31,009 nucleotides of DNA from assembly GCA_024277955.1 (NCBI GenBank), contig JAJRUE010000225.1, positions 1 to 31,009 of the forward strand, written 5' to 3'. Position numbers and translations under genes: made by a program. Positions 1 through 10,070 of this stretch are shown in pieces. This stretch comes from Alphaproteobacteria bacterium. Lineage in GTDB: Bacteria; Pseudomonadota; Alphaproteobacteria; Rhodobacterales; Rhodobacteraceae. The notes below the pieces were generated by a model. That model was not told the origin of the DNA. It searched no databases and worked only from the letters and a program-made list of their open reading frames with translations. How positions within the stretch are numbered: the first letter of the stretch is position 1; each line of letters starts with the position of its first letter.

Positions 1-1
1 A

Positions 2-1090
2 TGGCGCGGCTACATGGAACAGACCTACAGCTACAGCGACGCGATCTATCCGTTCCTGTATCCCCCGCTCTGGGCCAAGGTCGGCCAGTGGCTGGCCCAT
101 GCCAACTACTGGCGGGTGACGGCGGTGGGGCTGGCGCTCAACTCGGCGCTGATCTTTCTGACGGTCGCCCTGGCCTGGCGCGCGGCCCGTCCGAACATCA
201 ATCCGGTGCTGTTCATGCTGCTGGCGATCCTTTTCCTGTTTTCCAACCATATCGGCACCATCGCGCTGCTGCAGAACCAGCCGCAGATCCTGGTGAGCTT
301 TCTGCTGGTCCTGGCCATCGAACGCACCCGCGCGGGTTCGGAATTCATGGCCGGCGCCGCCCTGGCCCTGGCCGCCGCGATCAAGATCTACCCCGCGCTC
401 TTCGCGCTGTTGTGGCTGGCGGGCGGCAACCGGCGGGCCTTTGCCGGCTTCGTCCTGTGCGGCCTCGGGCTGGGCCTCGCATCGGTCCTGTGGGCCGGCT
501 GGCCCCTGCACGCAGTCTTCATCGAACAGCTGCGCGCCATTGCCGATTCGGTCCTGGTCACCGGGATCACCTTCAATGCCGATGCCACCATTGCGCAGCT
601 GTTCTTCGGCAACGATCTGGTCTGGGTGCCGGCGCTGGAAGCCCCGACGCCGGGCAGGCCCGATCCCGGCTGGTATGTCATGGCCCGTCCGCTGTGGTGG
701 CGGGTCGGGTCGCTGCTGGCGCTGGCGGCGGCGGTTCTGGGGCTGATGCGGCTCTATCGGCGCGCCGACGCGCTGGCACGCAGCGCAGCCGTCTGGCCGC
801 TGGCCCTGATCGTGGTGGCGCTGCTCATGCCGGTATCCTGGGCTTACTACTATATCCCGGCCGCCTGCTTTGCGCCGGCGCTGCTGGACCGGCTGGGCGG
901 CAAGGCGGGCGGTCTGGTCCTGGCCCTCGTCTTCGGGGCGATATCCGTGCCGAGCGCGAAATATGTCCGGCAACTCGACGCGATCGACGGCTTCCCGCCC
1001 TACCCCTTTCAACTGGTTGCGGTCGCCGCCCTGGCCATTCTGGCCATCGGCTTCCATCTTGCGGCCAGAAAACCGGCGCACCGCCAATAG
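2..1090 (+). CDS. GT87/DUF2029-like membrane glycosyltransferase (5' end outside window)
   Basis: This is the C-terminal 362 residues of a polytopic membrane protein; the frame is open to the window edge, so the true start lies upstream. The visible N-terminus contains Y-x-YPPL (around residues 17-24), the luminal/periplasmic motif typical of GT87/DUF2029 polyprenol-phosphate-dependent mannosyl- or glycosyltransferases. About eight hydrophobic segments follow, one with an AIKIYP loop that the family commonly has (KxxP region). By family these enzymes add a sugar from a lipid carrier on the outer face of the inner membrane. Substrate and pathway cannot be read from the sequence. The neighbour carB starts 74 bp downstream and looks independent. 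Family assignment is moderately secure; the specific activity is unknown. Confidence 0.7.
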   Translation, partial: WRGYMEQTYSYSDAIYPFLYPPLWAKVGQWLAHANYWRVTAVGLALNSALIFLTVALAWRAARPNINPVLFMLLAILFLFSNHIGTIALLQNQPQILVSFLLVLAIERTRAGSEFMAGAALALAAAIKIYPALFALLWLAGGNRRAFAGFVLCGLGLGLASVLWAGWPLHAVFIEQLRAIADSVLVTGITFNADATIAQLFFGNDLVWVPALEAPTPGRPDPGWYVMARPLWWRVGSLLALAAAVLGLMRLYRRADALARSAAVWPLALIVVALLMPVSWAYYYIPAACFAPALLDRLGGKAGGLVLALVFGAISVPSAKYVRQLDAIDGFPPYPFQLVAVAALAILAIGFHLAARKPAHRQ

Positions 1091-1104
1091 AGGCTCTGCC
1101 CCCC

Positions 1105-1132
1105 TTGCATCCCACCGCGCCCTGTCTATAAC
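1105..1132 (+). promoter_or_regulatory. candidate sigma-70-type promoter for carB
   Basis: TTGCAT at 1105-1110 and TATAAC at 1127-1132 are separated by 16 bases and lie about 30 bp before the carB start. The -10 box matches the consensus at 5 of 6 positions and the -35 box only at its first three. Assigned by pattern alone. Confidence 0.3.
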
Positions 1133-1164
1133 CCACGACAATTTGCAGACACCACGGGGGCATC

Positions 1165-4470
<3,306 letters not shown>

Positions 4471-4775
4471 AAAATCCGACTGCGCAGCGGGAAAAACTTG
4501 GCATTTCCGTGGGTTGTGGGCGCGGGCGCGTTTCCTTTTCAGGTGCCCGCGAAGCCGCGCCCTATGCGCCCGAAAGGAAGAGCGGACGCCTGCGCTGACC
4601 GCATCCCAGGCCATTGAAACTCAGCCGTTGATCCTGCGGGAGCGTGCCGGATCAGATCGGCAAACTGCCCAACTGCCGACGCGGGATGGCCGGGTTCGGG
4701 CCGTTGGGCCGCTCCGCTGGGGCGGCGCCCCGCCGCGCCGGGCGTTTCAGGCCGGGGCGGAAAATTGGTGAGCGG
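4471..4775. other. Intergenic region, 305 bp, between convergent genes
   Basis: No gene is supported here. The stretch separates carB (+) from a hypothetical gene (-). It holds a short GC hairpin at 4719-4731 (GGGGC/GCCCC, 3-base loop) without a T run on either strand. No strong terminator or RNA gene was seen. Confidence 0.5.
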
Positions 4776-5264
4776 CTATCCCGCCACCGCCCGGTCACGG
4801 GCGCGCTGGCGCAGCGCCTTTTGCGAGACCGTGAAACTGCCCCAGCCGGACCGGGTCCAGGGGGGCGCCTGGCGGGCCGGTTGCGCGCGCCGGCGCATGG
4901 CGGCCAGATCGCGCCCGTTCGGGGCTTCGGCCGGCGGGATATGGGGGGCAAGGGCCAGGTCCATGCCACGCGCAATCTCGACGCCGCGCGCCACGTCCAC
5001 ACCACGCGCCATGTCCACGCCAAGGGCCATTTCGACGCTGTGGTTTTCGATCCGCGCCGGTCTGTCGGGCGCCGGCAAGGCGGCGGGCACCGGTTTGCGG
5101 CGGGCGCTTTGGAAAACCGCCTCGACCTCGACACAGTGGCATTCGGCAAGGTAGGTATCCATCGCCTCTTCAAGCTTGCCCGAAAGCAGCGGCAACCCTT
5201 CTTCGAGCGCCTTGTCCGACAGTTCCCAAAGCACATCGAACAGCCATTCGCGGTCGTCTGTCAT
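4776..5264 (-). CDS. Hypothetical protein with a hexapeptide repeat
   Basis: A 162-residue protein that I do not recognise. The first ~50 residues are acidic and look helical (MTDDREWLFDVLWELSDKALEEG...). A proline/alanine-rich linker follows. Residues 80-105 carry about four copies of a six-residue unit (LGVDMA-RGVDVA-RGVEIA-RGMDLA), and the end is a basic tail rich in Arg and Gln. The DNA of the repeat is an imperfect 18-base tandem. An upstream in-frame start at 5390 would add 42 residues of low-quality sequence; the ATG at 5264 is preferred because GGGGAT lies just ahead of it. No signal peptide or membrane segment is visible. It stands alone between carB and a membrane-protein gene, so context gives no function. 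Confidence 0.6.
   Translation of the reverse strand: MTDDREWLFDVLWELSDKALEEGLPLLSGKLEEAMDTYLAECHCVEVEAVFQSARRKPVPAALPAPDRPARIENHSVEMALGVDMARGVDVARGVEIARGMDLALAPHIPPAEAPNGRDLAAMRRRAQPARQAPPWTRSGWGSFTVSQKALRQRARDRAVAG
4950..5032 (-). repeat. 18-bp imperfect tandem repeat inside a CDS
   Basis: On the minus strand, units such as GGCGTGGACATGGCGCGT, GGTGTGGACGTGGCGCGC and GGCGTCGAGATTGCGCGT follow one another, then a partial fourth copy. They encode the GVDMAR-type hexapeptides. The array keeps frame, so copy-number changes would not break the gene. Confidence 0.75.
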
Positions 5265-5649
5265 GTCATCCCCATTCTGGTCAGCTTGCCCGTCGGTCAC
5301 ACCCCAGCGCGCCGGGCTTCCTTTCGGTAGCCTGAATGGCAGGTGCTGGGCAAGCCGCGGCAGCGCGGATTCGGTTATCGGCCAGCTCAATTGGCGAACT
5401 GTCGCCGAGCGCGCCCGGCAACCGGCGGATTTCAGCGTCGCCCCGTGGCGGACCGGGGTGCGCTCAGGGTTGCCGATTCTGGTAAACAGGGGATGAACGG
5501 CGGTCCGGCCGGCCCGGATTCGGCGCGCCGCCGGTTCCAGACGCGACCAGGCCGCCCCGGACCTGTGGGCGCGGGACGGTCGGTTTCAATGCGCCGCGAC
5601 AGTGCGGAAACCTGCCAGACTGGCGGCGCAGGTTGGTCTGGTCTTGCCC
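5265..5649. other. Intergenic region, 385 bp
   Basis: No convincing gene is visible. The region lies upstream of the hexapeptide-repeat gene and downstream of the DUF6789-like gene, both on the minus strand. A 6-bp inverted repeat (CCAGAC 5615-5620 / GTCTGG 5636-5641) sits just past the latter gene's stop codon but lacks a T run. Several open frames cross it, but they have shadow-like Arg/Pro-rich composition. Confidence 0.5.
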
Positions 5650-6087
5650 CTACGCTTCGCGCAACTCTGCGCCGTCGCCTGCGATCGCGCCCAGCAGGCC
5701 GCCGTAGACGAGATGCGCGATCAGGCTGGCCATCACCGCCATCATGCCGCCGATATTGGCCATCAGAAAGCCCGCGCCCGCCATCGGCATGACCACGACC
5801 ACCGCCACCACCCAAAGCATCACGCCCCAGATCAGCCCGCGCACCAGCGGCGAGCCGGGCAACCGCGCGTAGACGATGAACACATAGGCCAGCGGGAACA
5901 GGACCACCCCCATCATCAGGTGGATCAGCATCCCCACGCCCCAGCCCACCCCCAGCATCCCGGCGATCAGGGCCGCGATGTCCATCGGCATTCCGGTCAT
6001 CATCGGCGCCACATACATCGCCATCAGCGTCATCACCAGCGTCGCCGCGACCCCGCCCAGGACGGCATTCCTTGTATCCGGTTTCAT
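5650..6087 (-). CDS. DUF6789-like four-helix membrane protein
   Basis: A 145-residue, very hydrophobic protein with four predicted membrane spans and many methionines (for example TLMAMYVAPMMTGMPMDIAALIAGMLG and the C-terminal MANIGGMMAVMASLIAHLVYGGLLG). The start at 6087 is chosen over an upstream in-frame codon because GGAGGA lies six bases before it. It resembles small membrane proteins classed as DUF6789, whose role is not known to me. It lies downstream of nirS on the same strand, but a strong terminator at 6336-6362 and about 250 bp separate them, so co-transcription is not expected. Family assignment is from recall. Confidence 0.65.
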   Translation of the reverse strand: MKPDTRNAVLGGVAATLVMTLMAMYVAPMMTGMPMDIAALIAGMLGVGWGVGMLIHLMMGVVLFPLAYVFIVYARLPGSPLVRGLIWGVMLWVVAVVVVMPMAGAGFLMANIGGMMAVMASLIAHLVYGGLLGAIAGDGAELREA

Positions 6088-6335
6088 TTCATGTCCTCCA
6101 TTTTTTCGGTCCATGAATCCGACGTGGGGGCGGCGCACACGCTTTACCCGCCCAATCCTCCGACTGTGAGAATGAATTGAGAACGGCGTGATCGCCGGGA
6201 AAAGCAGCCCTGACCAAATAAACTGCGTGTTTCCAGATGGTTGATGGCTTGCCGCCCAAGCCCACCACGATTGCGCATGGCAAATGTTTCAGCCCGCCTG
6301 CGCCCGGTTACCGGCCGAAGTGGCCCAGAAACGGC

Positions 6336-6362
6336 AAAAGGGGCCCCGGTATCGAGGCCCCT
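6336..6362 (-). terminator. Intrinsic terminator of nirS
   Basis: Read on the minus strand, AGGGGCC and GGCCCCT form a perfect 7-bp stem around a 10-base loop, followed directly by a run of T. It begins 23 bases after the nirS stop codon. Confidence 0.8.
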
Positions 6363-6384
6363 CGCGCTGTCGGATCTGCGCCGG

Positions 6385-8103
6385 TCAGTAGGTGTCGGTG
6401 CGCGTGTTGTAGACGTTGAACTTGCCGGTTGGCGTGACCAGGCGTTCGTCCTTGATCACCTTTTTCAGCGTCAGGGTCGCATCGTCCACCACGACGATCG
6501 CCGACTGCTTGTCCTTGGCGTTCCAGACCGAGAACCAGATTTCGGTCCCCTGCTTGTTGAATTCACCCTGAACGACGCGCGGCTGACCGTCTTCCACCGC
6601 CGCCCATTGGGCGATCGGAAGCACCGTGTATTCCGGCGCATCGCCGCCAAGCTGCGACACGGTGAACACGGCGACCGACCCCGAGGTTTCCGGATCCGGG
6701 TTCAGCGGCGCATCCACATACAGGTGGTCAGAGTTGGGGTGAGTCTTGACGAACAGCGACCCGCCGCCCAGACCTTCGAGCGTCTGCACCACCTTCCAGG
6801 CCTGATCCGGGTGGCCCTGCGGATCGGTGCCGATCAGCGATATGGTTTCATCGCCCAGGTGCGAAGTCACCCAGACCGGCCCGTAGACCGGGTGGTTGAT
6901 GTTGGCGCCACGGCCCGGGTGGGGCTTGACGCCGCCGGTTTCGATCACGCTGACAAGCTTGTCTTGCTTGGTGTCGATCACCGCCACCTTGTCGCGCGCG
7001 TTGGCCGCCACCAGGAAATAGCGCCCGGTGCTGTCAAAGCCGCCGTCATGCAGGAAGCGCTCGGCCTCGATTTCCGTCACCTTCAGGTTCTTGATGTCGG
7101 AATAGTCGATCATCAGCACCTTGCCGGTTTCCTTGACGTTGACCACGAATTCCGGCGCGAAATGCGAGGCCACGATCGAGGCGACCCGCGGTTCGGGGTG
7201 ATATTCCTGGGTATCGTAGGTCATGCCGCGGGTGCTTTCGACCTTGAGCGGCTCAAGCGTGTCGCCGTCCATGATCACATATTGCGGCGGCCAATAGGCC
7301 CCGGCGATGGCGAACTTGTCCTCGTAGCCGGCATATTTCGAGGTCTCGACCGAACGCGCTTCGGATCCGACCTTGATTTCGGCCACCGCGGCGGGCGGGT
7401 CCATCCACAGGTCGATCATCGTCACCTTGGCGTCGCGCCCGATCACATACAGATACCGGCCCGATGCGGAAATGCGCGAAATGTGTACCGCATAGCCGGT
7501 GTCGATCACCGCCTTGATTTCATAGCTGGCGCCATCGATCAGCGCCACCTGCCCGGTATCGCGCAAAGTGACCGAAAACAGGTTGTCGATGTCGATGTCG
7601 TTCATCTTTTGCGTCGGGCGGTCTTGGGGCGCGACAAACACCTTCCAGCTGTCGCGGATCTGCGGCATCCCGAATTCAGGCGGCGTCGCCGGGTCCAGCA
7701 GGATGTAGCGCGCCATGATCGATATCTGGTCTTCGGTCAGCTCGCCCGAGGTGCCCCAGTTGGGCATCCCCGCGGGCGATCCGTAGGTGATGAAGTCGTG
7801 CAGGTATTCGTAGCCCAGTTCGCGGGTGCGATCGGTGGTCAGCGCCTTGCCGGTCGCCCCCTTGCGCAACACGCCGTGGCAGCCGGCGCAGCGTTCAAAG
7901 AAGATCTTGTTGCCCTGCGCGTATTCGTCGGCGCTCAGCAGAGGCTGATCGGCGGTCATGCCCGGCACCTCGAGGCCAAGCTGGCCAAGGGTGTTCGACG
8001 CCGGGTCATAGCCCTGCGAAACCCCGGCGCCCGCCCCAAGGGCGAGCACAAGCGCCGTGCCCGACAAGAGCGATGGCAGCCGTATTCCTGATAGTGCTGA
8101 CAT
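6385..8103 (-). CDS. nirS: Cytochrome cd1 nitrite reductase
   Basis: The 572-residue product reduces nitrite to nitric oxide in the periplasm during denitrification, taking electrons from cytochrome c or a cupredoxin. Residues 1-30 form a Sec-type signal peptide. The cytochrome c domain carries C72-A-G-C75-H76 and a GMPNWG segment whose Met113 is the likely sixth haem c ligand. The eight-bladed d1 propeller follows, with GYAVHISR (His207, expected d1 axial ligand) and the distal-pocket pair FLHDGG (His352) and HPGRGAN (His395). The C-terminus TPTGKFNVYNT is the usual family ending. The ATG at 8103 has GGAGA seven bases upstream. The gene is flanked by its own promoter region and terminator. 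None of the d1-haem synthesis genes (nirE, nirF, nirJ and others) is in the window. Confidence 0.97.
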   Translation of the reverse strand: MSALSGIRLPSLLSGTALVLALGAGAGVSQGYDPASNTLGQLGLEVPGMTADQPLLSADEYAQGNKIFFERCAGCHGVLRKGATGKALTTDRTRELGYEYLHDFITYGSPAGMPNWGTSGELTEDQISIMARYILLDPATPPEFGMPQIRDSWKVFVAPQDRPTQKMNDIDIDNLFSVTLRDTGQVALIDGASYEIKAVIDTGYAVHISRISASGRYLYVIGRDAKVTMIDLWMDPPAAVAEIKVGSEARSVETSKYAGYEDKFAIAGAYWPPQYVIMDGDTLEPLKVESTRGMTYDTQEYHPEPRVASIVASHFAPEFVVNVKETGKVLMIDYSDIKNLKVTEIEAERFLHDGGFDSTGRYFLVAANARDKVAVIDTKQDKLVSVIETGGVKPHPGRGANINHPVYGPVWVTSHLGDETISLIGTDPQGHPDQAWKVVQTLEGLGGGSLFVKTHPNSDHLYVDAPLNPDPETSGSVAVFTVSQLGGDAPEYTVLPIAQWAAVEDGQPRVVQGEFNKQGTEIWFSVWNAKDKQSAIVVVDDATLTLKKVIKDERLVTPTGKFNVYNTRTDTY

Positions 8104-8181
8104 TGGTTTTCTCCATCCATGTGATTGGAAACTCAGCCGTTCCGGCTGCGCCCATCATCACACGAACGTTACCGTCGCGCC

Positions 8182-8195
8182 TTGATACAGGTCAT
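8182..8195 (-). promoter_or_regulatory. FNR/NNR-type box upstream of nirS
   Basis: TTGAT-ACAG-GTCAT matches the TTGAT-N4-GTCAA consensus of the FNR/DNR/NnrR family at nine of ten positions. It lies 79-92 bp upstream of the nirS start. If centred at -41.5 it would place transcription start near 8147, leaving a leader of about 44 bases. The box fits anaerobic or NO-dependent activation of nirS. Confidence 0.6.
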
Positions 8196-8199
8196 TGAA

Positions 8200-8218
8200 T
8201 ACGCATTTCGTATGCGTA
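8200..8218. promoter_or_regulatory. Perfect palindrome beside the FNR box
   Basis: TACGCAT and ATGCGTA are perfect inverted copies separated by TTCGT. The palindrome starts four bases beyond the FNR-type box, on the side away from nirS. It has the size and symmetry of an operator for a dimeric regulator. The cognate protein is unknown. Confidence 0.5.
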
Positions 8219-8257
8219 ATTTTGGGAAAACCCCGACCGGGTGATTCCATTTTCCTG

Positions 8258-8287
8258 CCCCGGCGCAGGGCGCACCGTTCGCCGGGG
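8258..8287. terminator. Hairpin downstream of the HTH gene
   Basis: CCCCGGCG (8258-8265) and CGCCGGGG (8280-8287) form a perfect 8-bp stem with a 14-base loop, just after the stop of the minus-strand HTH gene. No T run follows, so termination is uncertain. A second GC repeat lies between it and the stop codon. Confidence 0.35.
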
Positions 8288-8308
8288 CGCGCATGGAGCG
8301 CGCGCGGC

Positions 8309-8764
8309 TCAGGTCACCCCTTCTTCGAGGTTCAGCTTCATGTTCAACAGCACCTCCTGGATCGCCAGGGTTTCGCGCAACAGGCGCTTGCTTTCGTTCA
8401 TGGTGATGATGCCGTCTTCCATCGACTGGTTGTATTCGGCCATCAGCATCGCGAACCGCTGGCTGAGCGCGATCACGTCGGCATTGACGCCGCTGCTGGT
8501 GGAATTGCGGGTGTTGGTGTCATAGGACAGGGTGATCCCGCGCAGTTCGGCCAGCGCGCTGGTGACATGCGGATAGCTCGACGCCGCCTCGAGCGCGGCC
8601 ACCGAATCGACCGGCATGAACCGGTCGGCATGTTCCGGGGCATCCGAATAGTATCGCCCCAGGGTGGCCTTGGATTTTCCGGTAAGCTCGCAGGCGCGTT
8701 CCAGCCCCACGTCCTTTACCAGCGATTCCGTATGCCGTTTCAGGTAATTGCTGCTTATGGTCAT
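8309..8764 (-). CDS. Small helix-turn-helix protein, CII-like
   Basis: A 151-residue protein. Residues 13-40 read as a helix-turn-helix (LVKDVGLERACELTGKSKATLGRYYSD), followed by a conserved-looking helix (VDSVAALEAASSYPHVTSALAELRG) and a helical C-terminal half that may dimerise. The layout recalls phage CII-type and chromosomal regulators in which a small HTH precedes a specificity helix, but I cannot place it in a named family. An in-frame GTG at 8779 would add five residues; the ATG is taken because the only SD-like bases lie too close to the GTG. It lies upstream of nirS on the same strand, separated by about 200 bp that contain the nirS control sites. Confidence 0.6.
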   Translation of the reverse strand: MTISSNYLKRHTESLVKDVGLERACELTGKSKATLGRYYSDAPEHADRFMPVDSVAALEAASSYPHVTSALAELRGITLSYDTNTRNSTSSGVNADVIALSQRFAMLMAEYNQSMEDGIITMNESKRLLRETLAIQEVLLNMKLNLEEGVT

Positions 8765-8853
8765 TATTCTTTCACTCACTCGCCCCGGTTATGGGGAATT
8801 CGTCCCACTATTTCCCATTAATCCCCCGAACGGAAAATGTCATTTACAAAAGT

Positions 8854-8870
8854 GCCCCGTTTTTCGGGGC
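8854..8870. terminator. Hairpin with terminator-like features
   Basis: GCCCCG and CGGGGC form a 6-bp stem around TTTTT. On the minus strand a short T run (ACTTTT) follows, so this could end a minus-strand transcript, although no such gene is visible upstream. Confidence 0.35.
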
Positions 8871-8935
8871 TTGTGAGTGGCCGACAATTTTTTCCGTCGG
8901 TTTTGGGTGGGGGATCGTTGGTTCTTCAATTGATC

Positions 8936-8958
8936 ACGGGCCTGGTATGCAGGCCCGT
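8936..8958. repeat. Perfect 9-bp inverted repeat
   Basis: ACGGGCCTG (8936-8944) and CAGGCCCGT (8950-8958) are separated by five bases. No T run follows on either strand, so an operator or RNA stem is as likely as a terminator. Confidence 0.5.
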
Positions 8959-9089
8959 CAACGGCCAGTTGGTACGGTGTTGGTTAGGGGTCCGCTCCAT
9001 CCCCAAGGGCTTAGGCCCAGGGCCCCAAGGTAACGAGTGCCAGCTGGACGTGCCCCCCCATTTCGGCCCCCCTTGCATGCCATGCCAAA

Positions 9090-9354
9090 GGGCCTGTCTT
9101 CATTTACCTTGCGGCCCCGGCGCGTGCCCATTTTTCCGGCACAGCGGGTGTTTCGCCTTCCGATCGGCCAGATAGCTGCGTCAAAACACCCGCTCTCCCG
9201 GCCAAAATGCGCCGCGTCCCTGCGGGATTTCGCCGTTTTCCGCCATCGCGGCGTTAATTCCGCTTTAAAAAGGGCCGCCTTGTCTGCGCGGAATTGCCTG
9301 GCGCTGGCGGAACATGGCTGAAACCGGGGCTGTAAGGTAAATGAAGACAGGCCC
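9090..9354. mobile_element. MITE-like element with 31-bp terminal inverted repeats
   Basis: The ends 9090-9120 and 9324-9354 are inverted copies of each other, with 29 of 31 bases identical and the outermost 21 bases perfect. They enclose about 200 bp with no transposase and no convincing gene. The size and structure fit a non-autonomous miniature element or the shortened remnant of an insertion sequence. I see no clear target-site duplication (left flank CCAAA, right flank TGGGG). The same outer 21 bases in inverted order could also fold as a long-looped RNA hairpin. It lies directly upstream of tdk. Confidence 0.65.
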
Positions 9355-9408
9355 TGGGGGGGCGGATCATTCTTGAACATGCTGGCCCGATCGGGCTAGG
9401 TGGGCGCC

Positions 9409-9990
9409 ATGGCCAAGCTCTATTTTCACTACTCGACCATGAACGCCGGCAAGTCGACCTTGCTGCTGCAGGCGTCGCACAACTATCGCGAACGCGGCAT
9501 GGAAACCTATCTGATCACCGCCAACCTGGACGACCGGGCCGGGCTGGGGCGGATCGAGAGCCGCATCGGCATTGGCAGCGATGCCGATACCTTTGCCCCC
9601 GAAGACGACCTGTTCGCGATGATCGAGCAGCGGCTGGCCCAGGGGCCGGTTGCCTGCGTCTTTCTGGACGAGGCGCAGTTCCTGACCAAGGACCAGGTCT
9701 GGCAACTGGCGCGCGCGGTGGACGACCTGAACGTGCCGGTGATGTGCTACGGGCTGCGGGTGGATTTCCGGGGCGAGCTGTTTCCGGGATCGGCGGCGCT
9801 GCTGGCGCTGGCCGACGAAATGCGCGAGGCGCGCACCATATGCCACTGCGGCAAGAAGGCGACGATGGTGGTGCGGCTGGGTGAAGACGGCAAGGTGCTG
9901 AAAGATGGCGCCCAGGTGCAGATCGGCGGCAATGAAACCTATGTGTCGCTGTGCCGCCGCCATTGGCGCGAAGAGGTCGGCGACCGGTAG
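9409..9990 (+). CDS. tdk: Thymidine kinase, type II
   Basis: The 193-residue product phosphorylates thymidine to dTMP in the salvage pathway. It shows the P-loop MNAGKST (residues 11-17), the catalytic glutamate in LDEAQF (Glu88) and a lasso/thymidine-binding region after YGLRVDFRGELF. The zinc-site residues Cys145, Cys147 (ICHCG) and Cys182, His185 (CRRH) are present, all as in E. coli-type enzymes. The ATG at 9409 is preferred over a GTG nine bases earlier because AGGTGG lies five bases ahead of it and MAKLYF is the usual beginning. It converges with the hydroxyacid dehydrogenase gene across a double hairpin. The MITE-like element ends 54 bp upstream. Confidence 0.96.
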   Translation: MAKLYFHYSTMNAGKSTLLLQASHNYRERGMETYLITANLDDRAGLGRIESRIGIGSDADTFAPEDDLFAMIEQRLAQGPVACVFLDEAQFLTKDQVWQLARAVDDLNVPVMCYGLRVDFRGELFPGSAALLALADEMREARTICHCGKKATMVVRLGEDGKVLKDGAQVQIGGNETYVSLCRRHWREEVGDR

Positions 9991-10001
9991 CCGCCGGGGC
10001 G

Positions 10002-10048
10002 CCGAAATCTTGCAAAGATTTCGGACCGTTTTCTTTGAAAGAAAACGG
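10002..10048. terminator. Two tandem perfect hairpins between convergent genes
   Basis: The first stem is CCGAAATCTT (10002-10011) with AAGATTTCGG (10015-10024). The second is CCGTTTTCTT (10026-10035) with AAGAAAACGG (10039-10048). Each has ten perfect pairs and a 3-base loop. They lie between the stops of tdk (+) and the dehydrogenase (-), so they probably act as a bidirectional terminator. Similar paired stems occur repeatedly in related genomes as I recall, suggesting a REP-like family. Confidence 0.65.
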
Positions 10049-10070
10049 CGTGGCGCGGCTGGCCGGCGCT

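Larger units (their letters stand above)
8765..9089. other. Intergenic region, 325 bp, rich in hairpins
   Basis: No gene is supported. Two strong inverted repeats (8854-8870 and 8936-8958) and a weaker one (CCGAC 8881-8885 / GTCGG 8896-8900, followed by TTTT) lie here. CCCCAAGG also occurs twice, at 9001-9008 and 9023-9030. The region lies between the HTH gene and the MITE-like element and may be a decayed insertion or leader region. Confidence 0.5.

Noticed and set aside
6171..6192. TTGAG...TGAT near the DUF6789-like gene as a second FNR box
   Set aside because: The half-sites do not fit the TTGAT-N4-ATCAA spacing.
6241..8091. A 616-codon plus-strand frame opposite nirS
   Set aside because: Antisense shadow of a clearly identified gene, with no family features.
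8958..9380. A 140-codon minus-strand frame through the MITE-like element
   Set aside because: It crosses the inverted repeats, lacks a ribosome-binding site and has a mixed composition; more likely non-coding element sequence.
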